Program-made: the position numbers and the translations under genes | From: Pseudoduganella ginsengisoli | GTDB taxonomy: Bacteria > Pseudomonadota > Gammaproteobacteria > Burkholderiales > Burkholderiaceae_D | Reading direction: 5' to 3' | Length of the DNA stretch: 64,000 bases | Assembly: GCF_009720865.1 (NCBI RefSeq) | Contig: NZ_WNLA01000028.1 | Location: 1 to 64,000 of the forward strand | Part shown: positions 1-8,366 of the stretch, one piece after another | How positions within the stretch are numbered: position 1 is the stretch's first letter | Layout of the letters: each line of letters starts with the position of its first letter | Notes under the pieces: model-generated | Told to the model about the DNA's origin: nothing | The model's database searches: none | The model's input: only the letters and a program-made list of their open reading frames with translations

Positions 1-181
1 AAACGTGAACGCGTACCACAGCCGTTTCCGCAACTGGCTGCACCGGTTCCACGGCGTCGCCACGCGCTACCTGCCCAATTACCTGGGCTGGCGCTGCGTG
101 CTTGATGCAGGCCGCATCGATACCCCCGAAAGTATGCTGAAAGCAGCGATTGGGCACTTTCCACGGTTTGCGGTGACATAG
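1..181 (+). pseudogene. 3' end of IS1595-type transposase (partial at window edge)
   Basis: The open frame enters from the left edge and stops with TAG at 179-181. The 59 visible residues include NAYHSRFRNWLHRFHGVATR followed by YLPNYLGW, which I recognise as the C-terminal end of IS1595-family (IS1016-like) DDE transposases. Only the last part of the protein is visible, so I cannot tell whether the element is intact upstream. No clear terminal inverted repeat was identified downstream. Confidence 0.7.
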
Positions 182-184
182 CCT

Positions 185-213
185 AAAAAAAAAGCCCGCT
201 ATCGCGCGGGCTT
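185..213 (-). terminator. Rho-independent terminator, read on the minus strand
   Basis: A 7-bp GC stem (193-199 with 206-212, loop 200-205) is followed on the minus strand by a run of T (A-run at 185-193 on the plus strand). It suits the 3' end of the minus-strand SDR gene, about 110 bases downstream of its stop codon. On the plus strand there is no T-run, so it is unlikely to serve the transposase. Confidence 0.6.
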
Positions 214-273
214 GAAACTATTTTCTTGGAGGAGAATAGTGGAGACAGGTGTAATTATGTTGCATCGCCACAT

Positions 274-308
274 ATATGTCTAATTTCATGTTCCCATACC
301 AGACATAT
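274..308. repeat. AT-rich inverted repeat
   Basis: An 8-bp inverted repeat (ATATGTCT at 274-281, AGACATAT at 301-308) with a 19-base loop lies between the IS remnant and the SDR gene. It could be an operator or the boundary of a mobile element. No function is shown. Confidence 0.35.
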
Positions 309-322
309 TAAAAAGTAATATC

Positions 323-1087
323 TCACTCGCGCACAGGCACCGTGTAGTTCAGCGCGAGGCGGCCGCCATCGACAAACAGCGTCTGGCCCGTCATATAGCT
401 GGCGTCATCGCTGGCCAGGAAGGCGGCAATCGACGCGACTTCTTCGGGTTCGCCGCAGCGGCCCATCGGCGTGCGGGACAAGATCGTGTGGCGCGCTTCC
501 GGGCTGCCCAGCACGGCTTTCTTGGCCAATTCCGTCAAGATGGTGCCGGGGCCGATACCATTGACGCGCACCCCGTGCTGCGCCAGGTTCAGCGACATGA
601 CTTTGGTCAGCTGGTTGATGCCGCCTTTCGACACGACGTATGGCACCTGGTCAGGGATCGCCAGCTCGGAATTCACGCTGGACATATTGATGATGCAGCC
701 GCTTTGCTGCTTGACCATCACGCGGGCGGCAGCCTGGCCGCACAGGAACATGGATTTCAAGTTAATGCGCAGCACGCGGTCGAAATCGTCTTCCGTCAAG
801 TCGAGGAAATCCGCCTTGTGCGTGACGCCGGCATTGTTGATGAGGATATCGATGCGGCCAAACACGGCCAGCGTTTCCGCCACCAGGGCGTCGACATCGG
901 ATTTTTGGCTGACATCGGCGGTAAAGAAGCGGGCCTGGTCGCCCAGCGCTTCGGCAGCTTGCGCGCCTTCCGGTTTGATGTCGACCAACATGACTTTGGC
1001 GCCTTCGGTAATCAGGCGTTGCGCGCAGGCCAGACCGATGCCTTGTGTGGCGCCGGTCACGATCGCTACTTTATTGGATAGTTTCAT
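323..1087 (-). CDS. SDR-family oxidoreductase
   Basis: A classical short-chain dehydrogenase of 254 residues that should interconvert an alcohol and a carbonyl with NAD(P)H. The N-terminal Rossmann motif TGATQGIG binds the cofactor, an Asp after the second strand (LVDIKPEG) suggests NAD preference, NNAG follows, and the catalytic set is S in MSSVNSE with YVVSK. The C-terminus carries the usual MTGQTLFVDGG. I chose the ATG at 1087 because the protein then begins MKLSNKVAIVTG in the normal place and an AGGGA lies upstream; the open frame extends further with non-family residues. The substrate is unknown. It is transcribed away from pyrF. Confidence 0.85.
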   Translation of the reverse strand: MKLSNKVAIVTGATQGIGLACAQRLITEGAKVMLVDIKPEGAQAAEALGDQARFFTADVSQKSDVDALVAETLAVFGRIDILINNAGVTHKADFLDLTEDDFDRVLRINLKSMFLCGQAAARVMVKQQSGCIINMSSVNSELAIPDQVPYVVSKGGINQLTKVMSLNLAQHGVRVNGIGPGTILTELAKKAVLGSPEARHTILSRTPMGRCGEPEEVASIAAFLASDDASYMTGQTLFVDGGRLALNYTVPVRE

Positions 1088-1161
1088 TCGCGCGTCCCTT
1101 ATGTGAGTTGGTGAGTTGTATAGCGGAATTTTACCCCAGCGATCCGTTGGACTGGCCGGGT

Positions 1162-1167
1162 TATAAT
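1162..1167 (+). promoter_or_regulatory. Probable -10 box for pyrF
   Basis: A perfect TATAAT lies 33 bases upstream of the pyrF start codon. No good -35 is present at the usual spacing (TTGGAC at 1147 is only 9 bases away), so only the -10 is proposed. Confidence 0.4.
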
Positions 1168-1199
1168 GGCGGGTTTGCAACTGAAAAAGGAGGGGTGTC

Positions 1200-2021
1200 G
1201 TGACTTTTATCAATAAATTGAATGCCGCATGGGCGAGCAACGACTCCCTGCTGTGCGTGGGCCTGGACCCGGACATGGACAAGCTGCCAGCGCAATTCCG
1301 CAACCAGCCGAACGGCATCTACGAATTCTGCAAGGAAATCATCGATGCGACGGCCGACCTGGCGTGCTCGTTCAAGCCGCAAATCGCTTACTTTGCCGCG
1401 CTGGGCGCCGAGCGCCAGCTGGAAGACATTTGCGCCTATGTGCGCGAAAACTATCCGCACATTCCGCTGGTCATGGATGCCAAGCGCGGCGACATTGGCG
1501 CCACCGCGCGCCAGTATGCGCGTGAAGCGTATGACCGCTACGGTGCGGATGCCGTGACCGTGAATCCTTACATGGGCTTTGATTCGGTCGAGCCGTATAT
1601 GGAATGGGCGGACCGTGGCGTCATCATCCTGTGCCGCACGTCGAATGCCGGCGGTTCGGATTTGCAATTCCTCGATGTGGGCGGCAAGCCGCTGTACCAG
1701 CACGTGGCCGGCCTGGTGGCCAACAAATGGAATGCCAATGGCCAGTGCGCACTGGTGGTGGGGGCGACGTTCCCGGAAGAATTGGCGCAAGTGCGCGCCA
1801 TCGTGGGCGACATGCCGCTGCTGGTGCCGGGTATCGGCGCGCAAGGCGGCGATATCGCGGCCACCGTCAATGCCGGCCGTACGGCAGCGGGTACGGGCAT
1901 GATGATCAATTCGTCGCGCGCGATTTTGTACGCGGCGCCGAAAGCCGGTGAAGACTTTGCCGCGGCAGCCCGCCGCGTGGCCGAAGAGACGCGCGACGCG
2001 ATCAACCAGTACCGCAAATGA
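1200..2021 (+). CDS. pyrF: Orotidine 5'-phosphate decarboxylase, type 2
   Basis: Catalyses OMP to UMP, the last step of de novo pyrimidine synthesis, in the cytoplasm. The catalytic motif is visible as VMDAKRGDIG (residues 91-100, with D93, K95 and D98). At 273 residues it belongs to the longer PyrF subfamily 2 (mycobacterial type) that several betaproteobacteria use, not the roughly 230-residue E. coli form. The start codon is GTG at 1200, preceded by AAAGGAGGGGTGTC, a strong ribosome-binding site. It stands alone and ends facing sbcB. Confidence 0.95.
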   Translation: MTFINKLNAAWASNDSLLCVGLDPDMDKLPAQFRNQPNGIYEFCKEIIDATADLACSFKPQIAYFAALGAERQLEDICAYVRENYPHIPLVMDAKRGDIGATARQYAREAYDRYGADAVTVNPYMGFDSVEPYMEWADRGVIILCRTSNAGGSDLQFLDVGGKPLYQHVAGLVANKWNANGQCALVVGATFPEELAQVRAIVGDMPLLVPGIGAQGGDIAATVNAGRTAAGTGMMINSSRAILYAAPKAGEDFAAAARRVAEETRDAINQYRK

Positions 2022-2024
2022 TCG

Positions 2025-2052
2025 CTAGGGCGGGTTTTAAAACCCGCCCTAG
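2025..2052. terminator. Perfect 28-bp palindrome between pyrF and sbcB
   Basis: CTAGGGCGGGTTTT followed by its exact complement forms a 14-bp stem starting four bases after the pyrF stop and ending six bases before the sbcB stop. It probably works as a bidirectional terminator for the two convergent genes, although no T-run follows on either strand. Confidence 0.6.
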
Positions 2053-2058
2053 GGAATC

Positions 2059-3504
2059 TCAATACCGCTGCGGGGCAATCATCTCGGCATAGTCGTACAG
2101 CGCCCCCAGCACTTCTTCGCCACGTTCATCGACGGTTTCCGACAACTGGTCGATTTCCGTAAACAGCTGCTCCACCGTGCGCGACCCGCCGGCGCCCTCA
2201 AACAGGCGCGCCGCCCGGTGCTGTTCCCACTGTTCCATTTCGTGCTCCGACAGCGTATGCGGGAAATTGCGTGCGCGGTAGCGGAACACCAGTTCGGCCA
2301 GGCGGCCATCTTCAAATGGCGGCGTGCGGCCCGCCAGCTGCGCGGCAGGCAGCCGGCGCAAGGATTCCAGCTGCCGCCGGTCCGCACTGCCAACAAAACC
2401 GCCATACAAATCTTCATCGACATCCACGTCGCCCGCATCTTCCTTGCGGAAAATCTGCGCCCACAGCGCCGATAAATCCGGCCCCGTCGCGGCAATGTGC
2501 GCGTGGCGGCGGCCCGTTTCCAAATCCATGCCCCAGCGCTCCGCCATCGCTGGCGACAGGGTCTTCAAGTTCGATACCAGCATCGGCGATTTATTCAAGT
2601 GGATGCTCTTGATCGGCAAGCGCGCCACGCCTTCCGGCAAGTCTGCACTGCGCGTAAACATGCGCATGCGCACCGTGTCGGCATCCAGCCCGAATAACTC
2701 CGTCGGGTCATATGCGCAATCCCATACCAGCACTTCATTCTTGTTGGCCGGGTGCGCACCCAGCGGTATCACCAGCGCCATGCAGCCGCGCTCGGCCGGG
2801 AACATGCCGGACACGTGCAGGAATGGCTGGCGCATGGCCGGCGCCACGTGCATGCCGATTTCATCGGCCACGCGGTCTTTCTTGTGCAGCGCCAGGCAAA
2901 AATCAAACAGGCGCGGCTGCTTCGAACGGATTAGACGGGCGAGGGCAATGGTGGCGCGTACGTCGGACAGCGCATCGTGCGCCGCTTCGTGCACCAGGCC
3001 ATTTGCGCGGGTCAAGTCTTCCAGGCGGAAGCTGGGCTTGCCATCCGGTTTCACGGGCCATTGCATCCCTTCCGGACGCAGCGCATACGTCATGCGCACG
3101 ACGTCCAGCAAATCCCAGCGGCCGCACTGGTTTTGCCATTCGCGCGCATAAGGATCGATCAGGTTGCGCCAGAACAGGAAGCGCGTGACTTCATCGTCGA
3201 AGCGGATCGTGTTGTAGCCGACGCCGATGGTGCCCGGCGTGGCAAACGCTTGTTCAATGGTGGCAGCGAACTGGTGTTCCGGCACGCCTTGTTCCAGGCA
3301 TTGCTGGGGCGTGATGCCGGTGATCAGGCACGCTTGCGGATCGGGCAGGAAGTCCGGCGCAGGCTGGCAAAACAGCATGATGGGATCGCCGATTTCATTC
3401 AGTTCCGCGTCGGTGCGGATCGCTGCGAACTGGGCAGGGCGGTCGCGGCGCGGTTGCGCGCCAAAGGTTTCATAGTCGTGCCAAAGGAAGGTGTGCGTGC
3501 TCAT
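2059..3504 (-). CDS. sbcB: Exodeoxyribonuclease I
   Basis: A 481-residue 3'-5' single-strand DNA exonuclease acting in recombination and mismatch repair. DEDDh active-site residues are in place: D10 and E12 in HDYETFG, D103 in the NTIRFDDE segment, and H176/D181 in HDALSDVRA. These sit at a constant offset of five from the E. coli positions I recall. The C-terminal SH3-like and helical regions are present (length near the usual 475). The ATG at 3504 is adopted. It converges on pyrF and is followed upstream by a diguanylate cyclase on the same strand. Confidence 0.95.
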   Translation of the reverse strand: MSTHTFLWHDYETFGAQPRRDRPAQFAAIRTDAELNEIGDPIMLFCQPAPDFLPDPQACLITGITPQQCLEQGVPEHQFAATIEQAFATPGTIGVGYNTIRFDDEVTRFLFWRNLIDPYAREWQNQCGRWDLLDVVRMTYALRPEGMQWPVKPDGKPSFRLEDLTRANGLVHEAAHDALSDVRATIALARLIRSKQPRLFDFCLALHKKDRVADEIGMHVAPAMRQPFLHVSGMFPAERGCMALVIPLGAHPANKNEVLVWDCAYDPTELFGLDADTVRMRMFTRSADLPEGVARLPIKSIHLNKSPMLVSNLKTLSPAMAERWGMDLETGRRHAHIAATGPDLSALWAQIFRKEDAGDVDVDEDLYGGFVGSADRRQLESLRRLPAAQLAGRTPPFEDGRLAELVFRYRARNFPHTLSEHEMEQWEQHRAARLFEGAGGSRTVEQLFTEIDQLSETVDERGEEVLGALYDYAEMIAPQRY

Positions 3505-3566
3505 AATCTGTGGGAAAGCGGTTGTGCGGCGCCATCATACGCGATCGGCGCATCACGCTGCCACTT

Positions 3567-4529
3567 TCACGCTGCCACTACGCGATTACGTCCCGCTTCT
3601 TTTGCGCGGTACAGCGCCGCATCCGCACTGGCGATCAGCGCCTGCTCATCCTGTCCCTCGGCCAGGCTGGCCACGCCCAGCGATGCCGTCAAGTGCGGCA
3701 TCGGCAGCCGCATGTCGTGGAAGACCACGGAATTGCGGATGCGGTCGCACAAGCGTTCCGCCACCACGACGGCCACGTCGGCGCCCGTATCCGGCAACAG
3801 CACCATCATTTCTTCGCCGCCATAACGCACGGCGAAATCCGATGGCCGCAATGCATTGCTGATGGCTTGTGCGGCTGCCCGCAGCGCCTGGTCGCCCGCC
3901 AGATGGCCGTGGCTGTCGTTGAATTTCTTGAAGTGATCGAGGTCCACCATGATCAGCGACAGCGGCTGCTCGACGCCGTGCGCCTGGCCCACCATTTGCG
4001 GCAGCAATTCATTAAGCCACGCCCGGTTATATAAGCCCGTCAAGCCATCGACCATCGACATTTGCCGGTAAAACTCGCCCACCTTTTGGCGGCGGCGCAA
4101 TTGCGCATTGGCGGCGCGGATGCGGAACGACATCAGGCGCAGCAGGTTGCGCGCCATGCCATTGGATTCATCAATGAGTTTCCATACGGTGCCGGCATCG
4201 ATGGCCAGCACGTCGGAATCTTCCAGCGCCGTGATGGCGGACAAGTTCGCTTCTTCATCCACCACCGTCTGTTCGCCCACGCTTTCTCCCGGCAAGATCT
4301 TGCTGACGCTGCCGTCAGTGGTGTTGGTGCGGAAATCCGTCGCCACCGACAACGCGCCGCGCAGCACAATAAACAGGGCGCGGGTGGCATGCGTCAGCGG
4401 CTGGCCCTGCCCGACATGGATGATGGGGCAGGGCGCCACCAGCTTGCGCACGATGGCCTGATCGGCGCCCTGGAACAGCTGGATTTGATCGATGGAATAC
4501 GGGGAGGCGCTGAACGTCGTGGGCTTCAA
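3567..4529 (-). CDS. Diguanylate cyclase with N-terminal cyclic-nucleotide-binding domain
   Basis: A cytoplasmic 320-residue signalling enzyme likely to make c-di-GMP from two GTP. Residues about 35-125 look like a cNMP-binding/Crp-type beta barrel (HVGQGQPLT, LFIVLRGALSV, GESVGEQTVV). A linker helix follows, then a GGDEF domain from about 155 with DGLTGLYNRA, DLDHFKKFND and the signature GGEEM (237-241). The allosteric I-site RxxD is visible as RPSD (228-231), exactly five residues before GGEEM, so product inhibition is expected. The only start in the right place is TTG at 4529, about twelve bases after an AGG; no ATG fits. There are no transmembrane segments. The ligand of the barrel is unknown. 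Confidence 0.88.
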   Translation of the reverse strand: MKPTTFSASPYSIDQIQLFQGADQAIVRKLVAPCPIIHVGQGQPLTHATRALFIVLRGALSVATDFRTNTTDGSVSKILPGESVGEQTVVDEEANLSAITALEDSDVLAIDAGTVWKLIDESNGMARNLLRLMSFRIRAANAQLRRRQKVGEFYRQMSMVDGLTGLYNRAWLNELLPQMVGQAHGVEQPLSLIMVDLDHFKKFNDSHGHLAGDQALRAAAQAISNALRPSDFAVRYGGEEMMVLLPDTGADVAVVVAERLCDRIRNSVVFHDMRLPMPHLTASLGVASLAEGQDEQALIASADAALYRAKEAGRNRVVAA

Positions 4530-4613
4530 AATATTTACCTGCGGAAAAGATCGTTAAATGATATCCGATGCTGGCGTGCAGCGGCCCAGCTGTGTTTCAA
4601 TACCGCCACGAAC

Positions 4614-5402
4614 ATGATCAACCCAACAATGATTTATACCGACGCCATCGGGCAGACTTTTGCCCCCGCGCCCGGCGCACGCATCGTGTCGCTGGTGCCA
4701 TCGATCACGGAATTGCTGTGCGACCTGGGCTTGGCGCCGCAGCTCGTGGCCCGCACGGGTTTTTGCATCCACCCAGCCGACACCGTGCGCGCTATCCCGA
4801 AAGTGGGCGGCACCAAGGATGTGAACCTGGACAAAATCCGCAAGCTGGCGCCGACGCACGTGGTGGTCAACATCGATGAAAATGAAAAGCCCACGTTCGA
4901 TGCGCTGCGGTCATTTGTGCCGAACGTGGTGGTCACGCACCCGCTGGCGCCGCTGGACAATGTGCCGCTGGCCCGGCTGATGGGCGGCATTTTTTGTGCC
5001 GAAGACAAAGCGCATGCGTGGTGCCAAGCGTTCGAACAGGAATACGCGGCACTGCAAGCGATGCCGAAAGCCCGGCCGCAAACCGTCCTGTATTGCATCT
5101 GGCAAGACCCGTGGATGAGCATTTCCGCCGATACGTATATTGCCCGCATGCTGGCGGAAATCGGCTGGCGCATTCCTGACCTGGGGGCGGCCCGCTATCC
5201 AACCTTTGAATGGAATGAAGCGCTGGTGGCGGGGATCGACCAGGTATTGCTGTCTTCAGAACCGTACCGTTTCACGGAAGCGCACGCCGACGCATTGGAA
5301 AAGCAGATCGGCAAGCCGGTGCAGCTGGTCGATGGGGAAATGATGTCGTGGTATGGCAGCAGGGCGCTGCAGGGATTGCGGTACTTGCGCGGATTACCGT
5401 AA
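4614..5402 (+). CDS. BtuF-like helical-backbone metal receptor / cobalamin-binding protein
   Basis: A 262-residue protein of the TroA/BtuF superfamily: RIVSLVPSITELLCDLGL near the start, TGFCIHPAD, then KVGGTKDVNLDKI and a long helix leading to the second lobe. BtuF delivers vitamin B12 to BtuCD, but this protein has no signal peptide and no permease or ATPase beside it, so a periplasmic transport role is not supported. Many betaproteobacteria carry such orphan, probably cytoplasmic, family members. The start could be ATG 4614 or ATG 4629; neither has a good ribosome-binding site. It is divergent from the diguanylate cyclase. Confidence 0.75.
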   Translation: MINPTMIYTDAIGQTFAPAPGARIVSLVPSITELLCDLGLAPQLVARTGFCIHPADTVRAIPKVGGTKDVNLDKIRKLAPTHVVVNIDENEKPTFDALRSFVPNVVVTHPLAPLDNVPLARLMGGIFCAEDKAHAWCQAFEQEYAALQAMPKARPQTVLYCIWQDPWMSISADTYIARMLAEIGWRIPDLGAARYPTFEWNEALVAGIDQVLLSSEPYRFTEAHADALEKQIGKPVQLVDGEMMSWYGSRALQGLRYLRGLP

Positions 5403-5409
5403 AACCAAA

Positions 5410-5430
5410 GGCCGCCGTTGTCCGGCGGCC
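5410..5430. terminator. GC-rich hairpin between convergent genes
   Basis: An 8-bp stem GGCCGCCG / CGGCGGCC (5410-5417, 5423-5430) begins eight bases after the stop of the BtuF-like gene and precedes the stop of the HPF gene. On the minus strand it is followed by TTTGGTTTTA, so it may terminate both. Confidence 0.5.
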
Positions 5431-5440
5431 CTGTCCATGA

Positions 5441-5800
5441 TTAAGCTTCTTCCTCGTCTTCGATTTCAGGCGCGACCGGTGCACGCTTGTGGTCGGAGCG
5501 TTTGCCCAGAGCACTGTCGAGAGCGCGTTTGAGTTTGTCGGCTGCGCCGTTGATGGCTTGATGCAGGGTGGCTGCGTGGTCGCTCACTGCGACAGGTTGC
5601 AGGCCGTTGACACGGGCTTCCATCAGGCAACGGTTGTCGCCGTCCAGGGATTTTTCTCCCTTGTTGTCGCTGAGGTGGACTTCGACACGGCTGATGTGTT
5701 CAGAGAACCGGCTGATGGCAGTTTCTACGACAGTTTGTACGTGGCTATCGAGGCCGGCATGACGTTCAATGGTTTTATCGCAATTGACGTTGATCTGCAT
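5441..5800 (-). CDS. HPF/RaiA-family ribosome-associated protein
   Basis: A 119-residue member of the sigma-54 modulation protein / S30AE family, which binds the ribosome's decoding region and promotes hibernation. The fold signature MQINVNCDKTIERH, a basic/acidic middle, and an acidic tail (EIEDEEEA) are visible. The short length suggests it lacks the long-HPF dimerisation domain. I start it at ATG 5800 because GGGAG lies seven bases upstream; an in-frame ATG at 5821 would add seven residues and overlaps the stop of a 12-codon leader ORF. It is not next to rpoN as is often seen. Confidence 0.85.
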   Translation of the reverse strand: MQINVNCDKTIERHAGLDSHVQTVVETAISRFSEHISRVEVHLSDNKGEKSLDGDNRCLMEARVNGLQPVAVSDHAATLHQAINGAADKLKRALDSALGKRSDHKRAPVAPEIEDEEEA

Positions 5801-5820
5801 ATACTGCTCCCGTTTGTTCA

Positions 5821-5859
5821 TCAATACAGCACCGGAAGATGACCGGCGTGTGAACCCAT
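5821..5859 (-). CDS. Possible 12-codon leader peptide upstream of the HPF-type gene
   Basis: A tiny ORF (MGSHAGHLPVLY) starts at ATG 5859 with an excellent AAAGGAG seven bases upstream. Its TGA overlaps an in-frame ATG of the HPF-type frame (TGATG). The strong ribosome-binding site and the stop/start overlap suggest translational coupling or a regulatory leader peptide. The inference rests only on arrangement; the peptide has no recognisable regulatory codon run. Confidence 0.35.
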   Translation of the reverse strand: MGSHAGHLPVLY

Positions 5860-5970
5860 CTTACTCCTTTTGGTACCCAGCGCCAATTTAGTGCAGTGTG
5901 GAACTCAGGAATTGCCCCAGACCGGTGCGCAAGCCTTACAATTGAAAAGTTGCCCGGGATGCAAAGCCGC

Positions 5971-7230
5971 TTAGGCCGCAGCGGATTTTTCGTCCGCTTC
6001 GCGCTGTGCGTGAGGGAAACGGTCCATGCGCGACAGCACCGGGAACCACACGCTCCACAAGCCTGTCACCACGAGGGTGGCGATGCCGCCGAAGATGACG
6101 GCGCGCGTCAAGCCAAACCAGCCCGCCGTCACGCCCGATTCAAATTCGCCCAGCTCATTGGAGGCGCCGATAAACACGGCATTGACGGCGCTGACGCGGC
6201 CGCGGATCGCATCCGGCGTCTCATATTGCACCAGTAAGTGGCGCACATAGACACTGATCATGTCGCCGGCGCCCATCAGCAGCAGCGCTGCCACGGCAAC
6301 GCCAAAGCTGGACGTGGCGCCCAGCACCACGGTGCACACGCCGAACGACGCCACGCCGCCAAACATCCACGCCCCCACGCGCCGCGTGATGGGGAAGAAC
6401 GCCAGTGCAATCGAGCACAGCGCCGCGCCGGCGCCAGGCGCCGTGCGCAGCAAGCCCAGTCCGCCCGGGCCTACATGCAAGACGTCGGCTGCCAGCGCCG
6501 GCAGCAACGCCGTGGCGCCGCCGAACAGCACGGCAAATAAATCCAGTGAAATGGCGCCCAGTACGATGGGGCGCGATTTCACGAAGCGCATGCCTTCCAG
6601 GACGCTGTGCCACGTGGCCGGTTCTTTGCTGATGGTTTGCCTGGCGGCTTTGGTCATCCACATCAGCACGACGGACAGCGCCAGCAGGGCGGACGAAACG
6701 ACAAACACCGTGGTGGCGCCGTAGTAGTACAGCAAGCCGCCCAACGTCGGGCCGAGGATGACGGCCACGTGGAAAGTCGAGGAATTCAGTGCGACGGCTT
6801 TGCTGAAACTGTCGGCCGGCACCAGGTTGATCACCATGGCTTGCGACGCCGGCGTCATGAACGCGCGGGCCGTGCCAAACAGGGCCAGGATGGCAAACAC
6901 GGGCCACACGGTTTTTGTGCCGCTCAGCGTAAAGGCCAGCAACAGCAAACCACACAGCAATTGCGCCGTGATGCACAGCGCGACGATGTCGCGCCGGTTG
7001 CGGCGGTCAGCGATTTGTCCGGCAGGCAGGATGAACAGCAGGAAGGGGGCGAATTGCGCGAGGCCAATCAAGCCCAGGTCAAACAAATTGCCCGTCAGCG
7101 CATATACATGCCAGCCTATGGCCACGTGCTGCATTTGCACGGCCAGCGTGCCGCACAGGCGGGCCGACAGGTAACTGGTGAAATTGCGGTGTTTGAGGAC
7201 GGACAGACCGGTAGAGTCGAAGGCGGGCAT
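5971..7230 (-). CDS. MFS transporter, EntS/MFS_3-like
   Basis: A 419-residue inner-membrane protein with about 12 hydrophobic segments, typical of major facilitator exporters. The N-terminal FTSYLSARLCGTLAVQMQ with IGWHVY and GLIGLAQFAPFLLFILPAG resembles the MFS_3/EntS branch (enterobactin exporter-like). The cytoplasmic-loop motif DRRNRRDIV after TM2 is present. The ATG at 7230 gives MPAFDSTGLSVLKHRNF, the normal beginning for the family; the open frame upstream is not protein-like. The substrate is unknown and no siderophore gene is nearby. Confidence 0.82.
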   Translation of the reverse strand: MPAFDSTGLSVLKHRNFTSYLSARLCGTLAVQMQHVAIGWHVYALTGNLFDLGLIGLAQFAPFLLFILPAGQIADRRNRRDIVALCITAQLLCGLLLLAFTLSGTKTVWPVFAILALFGTARAFMTPASQAMVINLVPADSFSKAVALNSSTFHVAVILGPTLGGLLYYYGATTVFVVSSALLALSVVLMWMTKAARQTISKEPATWHSVLEGMRFVKSRPIVLGAISLDLFAVLFGGATALLPALAADVLHVGPGGLGLLRTAPGAGAALCSIALAFFPITRRVGAWMFGGVASFGVCTVVLGATSSFGVAVAALLLMGAGDMISVYVRHLLVQYETPDAIRGRVSAVNAVFIGASNELGEFESGVTAGWFGLTRAVIFGGIATLVVTGLWSVWFPVLSRMDRFPHAQREADEKSAAA

Positions 7231-7330
7231 GGCAGGCTGGACAGGCGGGACAAGCGTGATATTGTGCCTGATATCGCTAACTCGTGCTGACGCCGCCGCG
7301 GGCGCCAGCACGTGCGTACTTAGTGTGTAC

Positions 7331-8353
7331 TTACTTCGCCAAATCCGCTTCCGTCGTGAATGCATCCGCATAGAACTCGTCATCCGGCAGCTTGCACTGG
7401 GCGACGAAGTCGGCTTTGGCGGATTCCACCATGACCGGTGCGCCGCACGCGTACACTTGATGGCCGGACAGGTCTGGCAAATCCGCCATCACGGCGTGGT
7501 GCACGAAGCCGGTGCGGCCCGTCCAGTTATCTTCCGGCAGCGCATTCGACACCACCGGCACGTAGTCGAAGTTCGCCTGCTTGGCAGCCCACTCGCGGCA
7601 CTGCGCATCCATGTACAAGTCTTGCGGACGGCGGCCGCCCCAGTACAAGACCATCTTGCGGGTCGAGCCGATCTGGTTCAAATGCTCGACAATGGCCTTG
7701 ATCGGCGCAAAGCCCGTGCCGGACGCCAGCAGCACCATGGGCTTGTCGCTGTCATCGCGCACGAAGAACGTGCCCAGCGGGCCTTCAAAGCGCAAGATGT
7801 CGCGCTCTTTCATGGTCGAAAACACTTGTTCCGTGAAGAAGCCGCCCGGCATGTGGCGGATGTGCAGCGAAATCGGGCCATTGTCAGGCGCCGTCGCCAT
7901 GCTGTAGCTGCGGCGCTTGCCGCCTGGCAGCATAAATTCAATGTATTGGCCGGCGCGGTATTTCAAGCTTTCATTGGCAGGCAATTGCAGGGTGATGACC
8001 ACTACGTCCGGTGCGACTTTTTCAATGGCCGATACGCGTGACGGCATTTTCTTGACAGGGTAATCACTGCTGCCCGCCACTTCGCGGGCTTCAATTACGA
8101 GGTCTGCATGCGGGATGGCGCAGCAGAACAGCGACATGCCGGCCGCCGCTTCTTCTTCCGTCAGCGCGCGCTGCTGGTGCGGCTTGTGCGTCACATTGCC
8201 GGAAATGACTTTGCCTTTGCACGAACTGCACGCGCCATTCTTGCAGCCGTACGGCAAACCCACACCGGCGCGCATGGCGGCAGCCAGGATGGTTTCATCT
8301 TCGTCGCAAGTGAATTGGTGGCCGCTCGGCTGAACAGTAATCTGGAAAGTCAT
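7331..8353 (-). CDS. 2Fe-2S ferredoxin-NAD(P)H reductase (CDP-6-deoxy-delta-3,4-glucoseen reductase-like)
   Basis: A 340-residue soluble electron-transfer flavoprotein. Residues 1-90 are a plant-type ferredoxin with cysteines in CKNGACSSCKG plus a later C in LFCC. The next domain binds FAD (RRSYSMA) and the last binds NAD(P)H (LASGTGFAPIKAI, YACGAP). The order Fdx-FAD-NAD matches AscD/UbiB-type reductases common in betaproteobacteria, where they are often annotated as CDP-glucoseen reductase without a sugar context. ATG 8353 has AAGGATTGT just upstream. It diverges from the next gene with only 13 bases between the starts, so they share a promoter region. Confidence 0.85.
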   Translation of the reverse strand: MTFQITVQPSGHQFTCDEDETILAAAMRAGVGLPYGCKNGACSSCKGKVISGNVTHKPHQQRALTEEEAAAGMSLFCCAIPHADLVIEAREVAGSSDYPVKKMPSRVSAIEKVAPDVVVITLQLPANESLKYRAGQYIEFMLPGGKRRSYSMATAPDNGPISLHIRHMPGGFFTEQVFSTMKERDILRFEGPLGTFFVRDDSDKPMVLLASGTGFAPIKAIVEHLNQIGSTRKMVLYWGGRRPQDLYMDAQCREWAAKQANFDYVPVVSNALPEDNWTGRTGFVHHAVMADLPDLSGHQVYACGAPVMVESAKADFVAQCKLPDDEFYADAFTTEADLAK

Positions 8354-8366
8354 ACAATCCTTACTT

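Noticed and set aside
471..1106. Overlapping plus-strand open frames antisense to the SDR gene
   Set aside because: The SDR catalytic and cofactor motifs are on the minus strand. The plus-strand frames have no motifs or ribosome-binding sites.
4062..4613. N-terminal extension of the BtuF-like gene into the diguanylate cyclase gene
   Set aside because: The first 184 codons are antisense to the GGDEF gene and not protein-like. The family N-terminus begins at 4614 or 4629.
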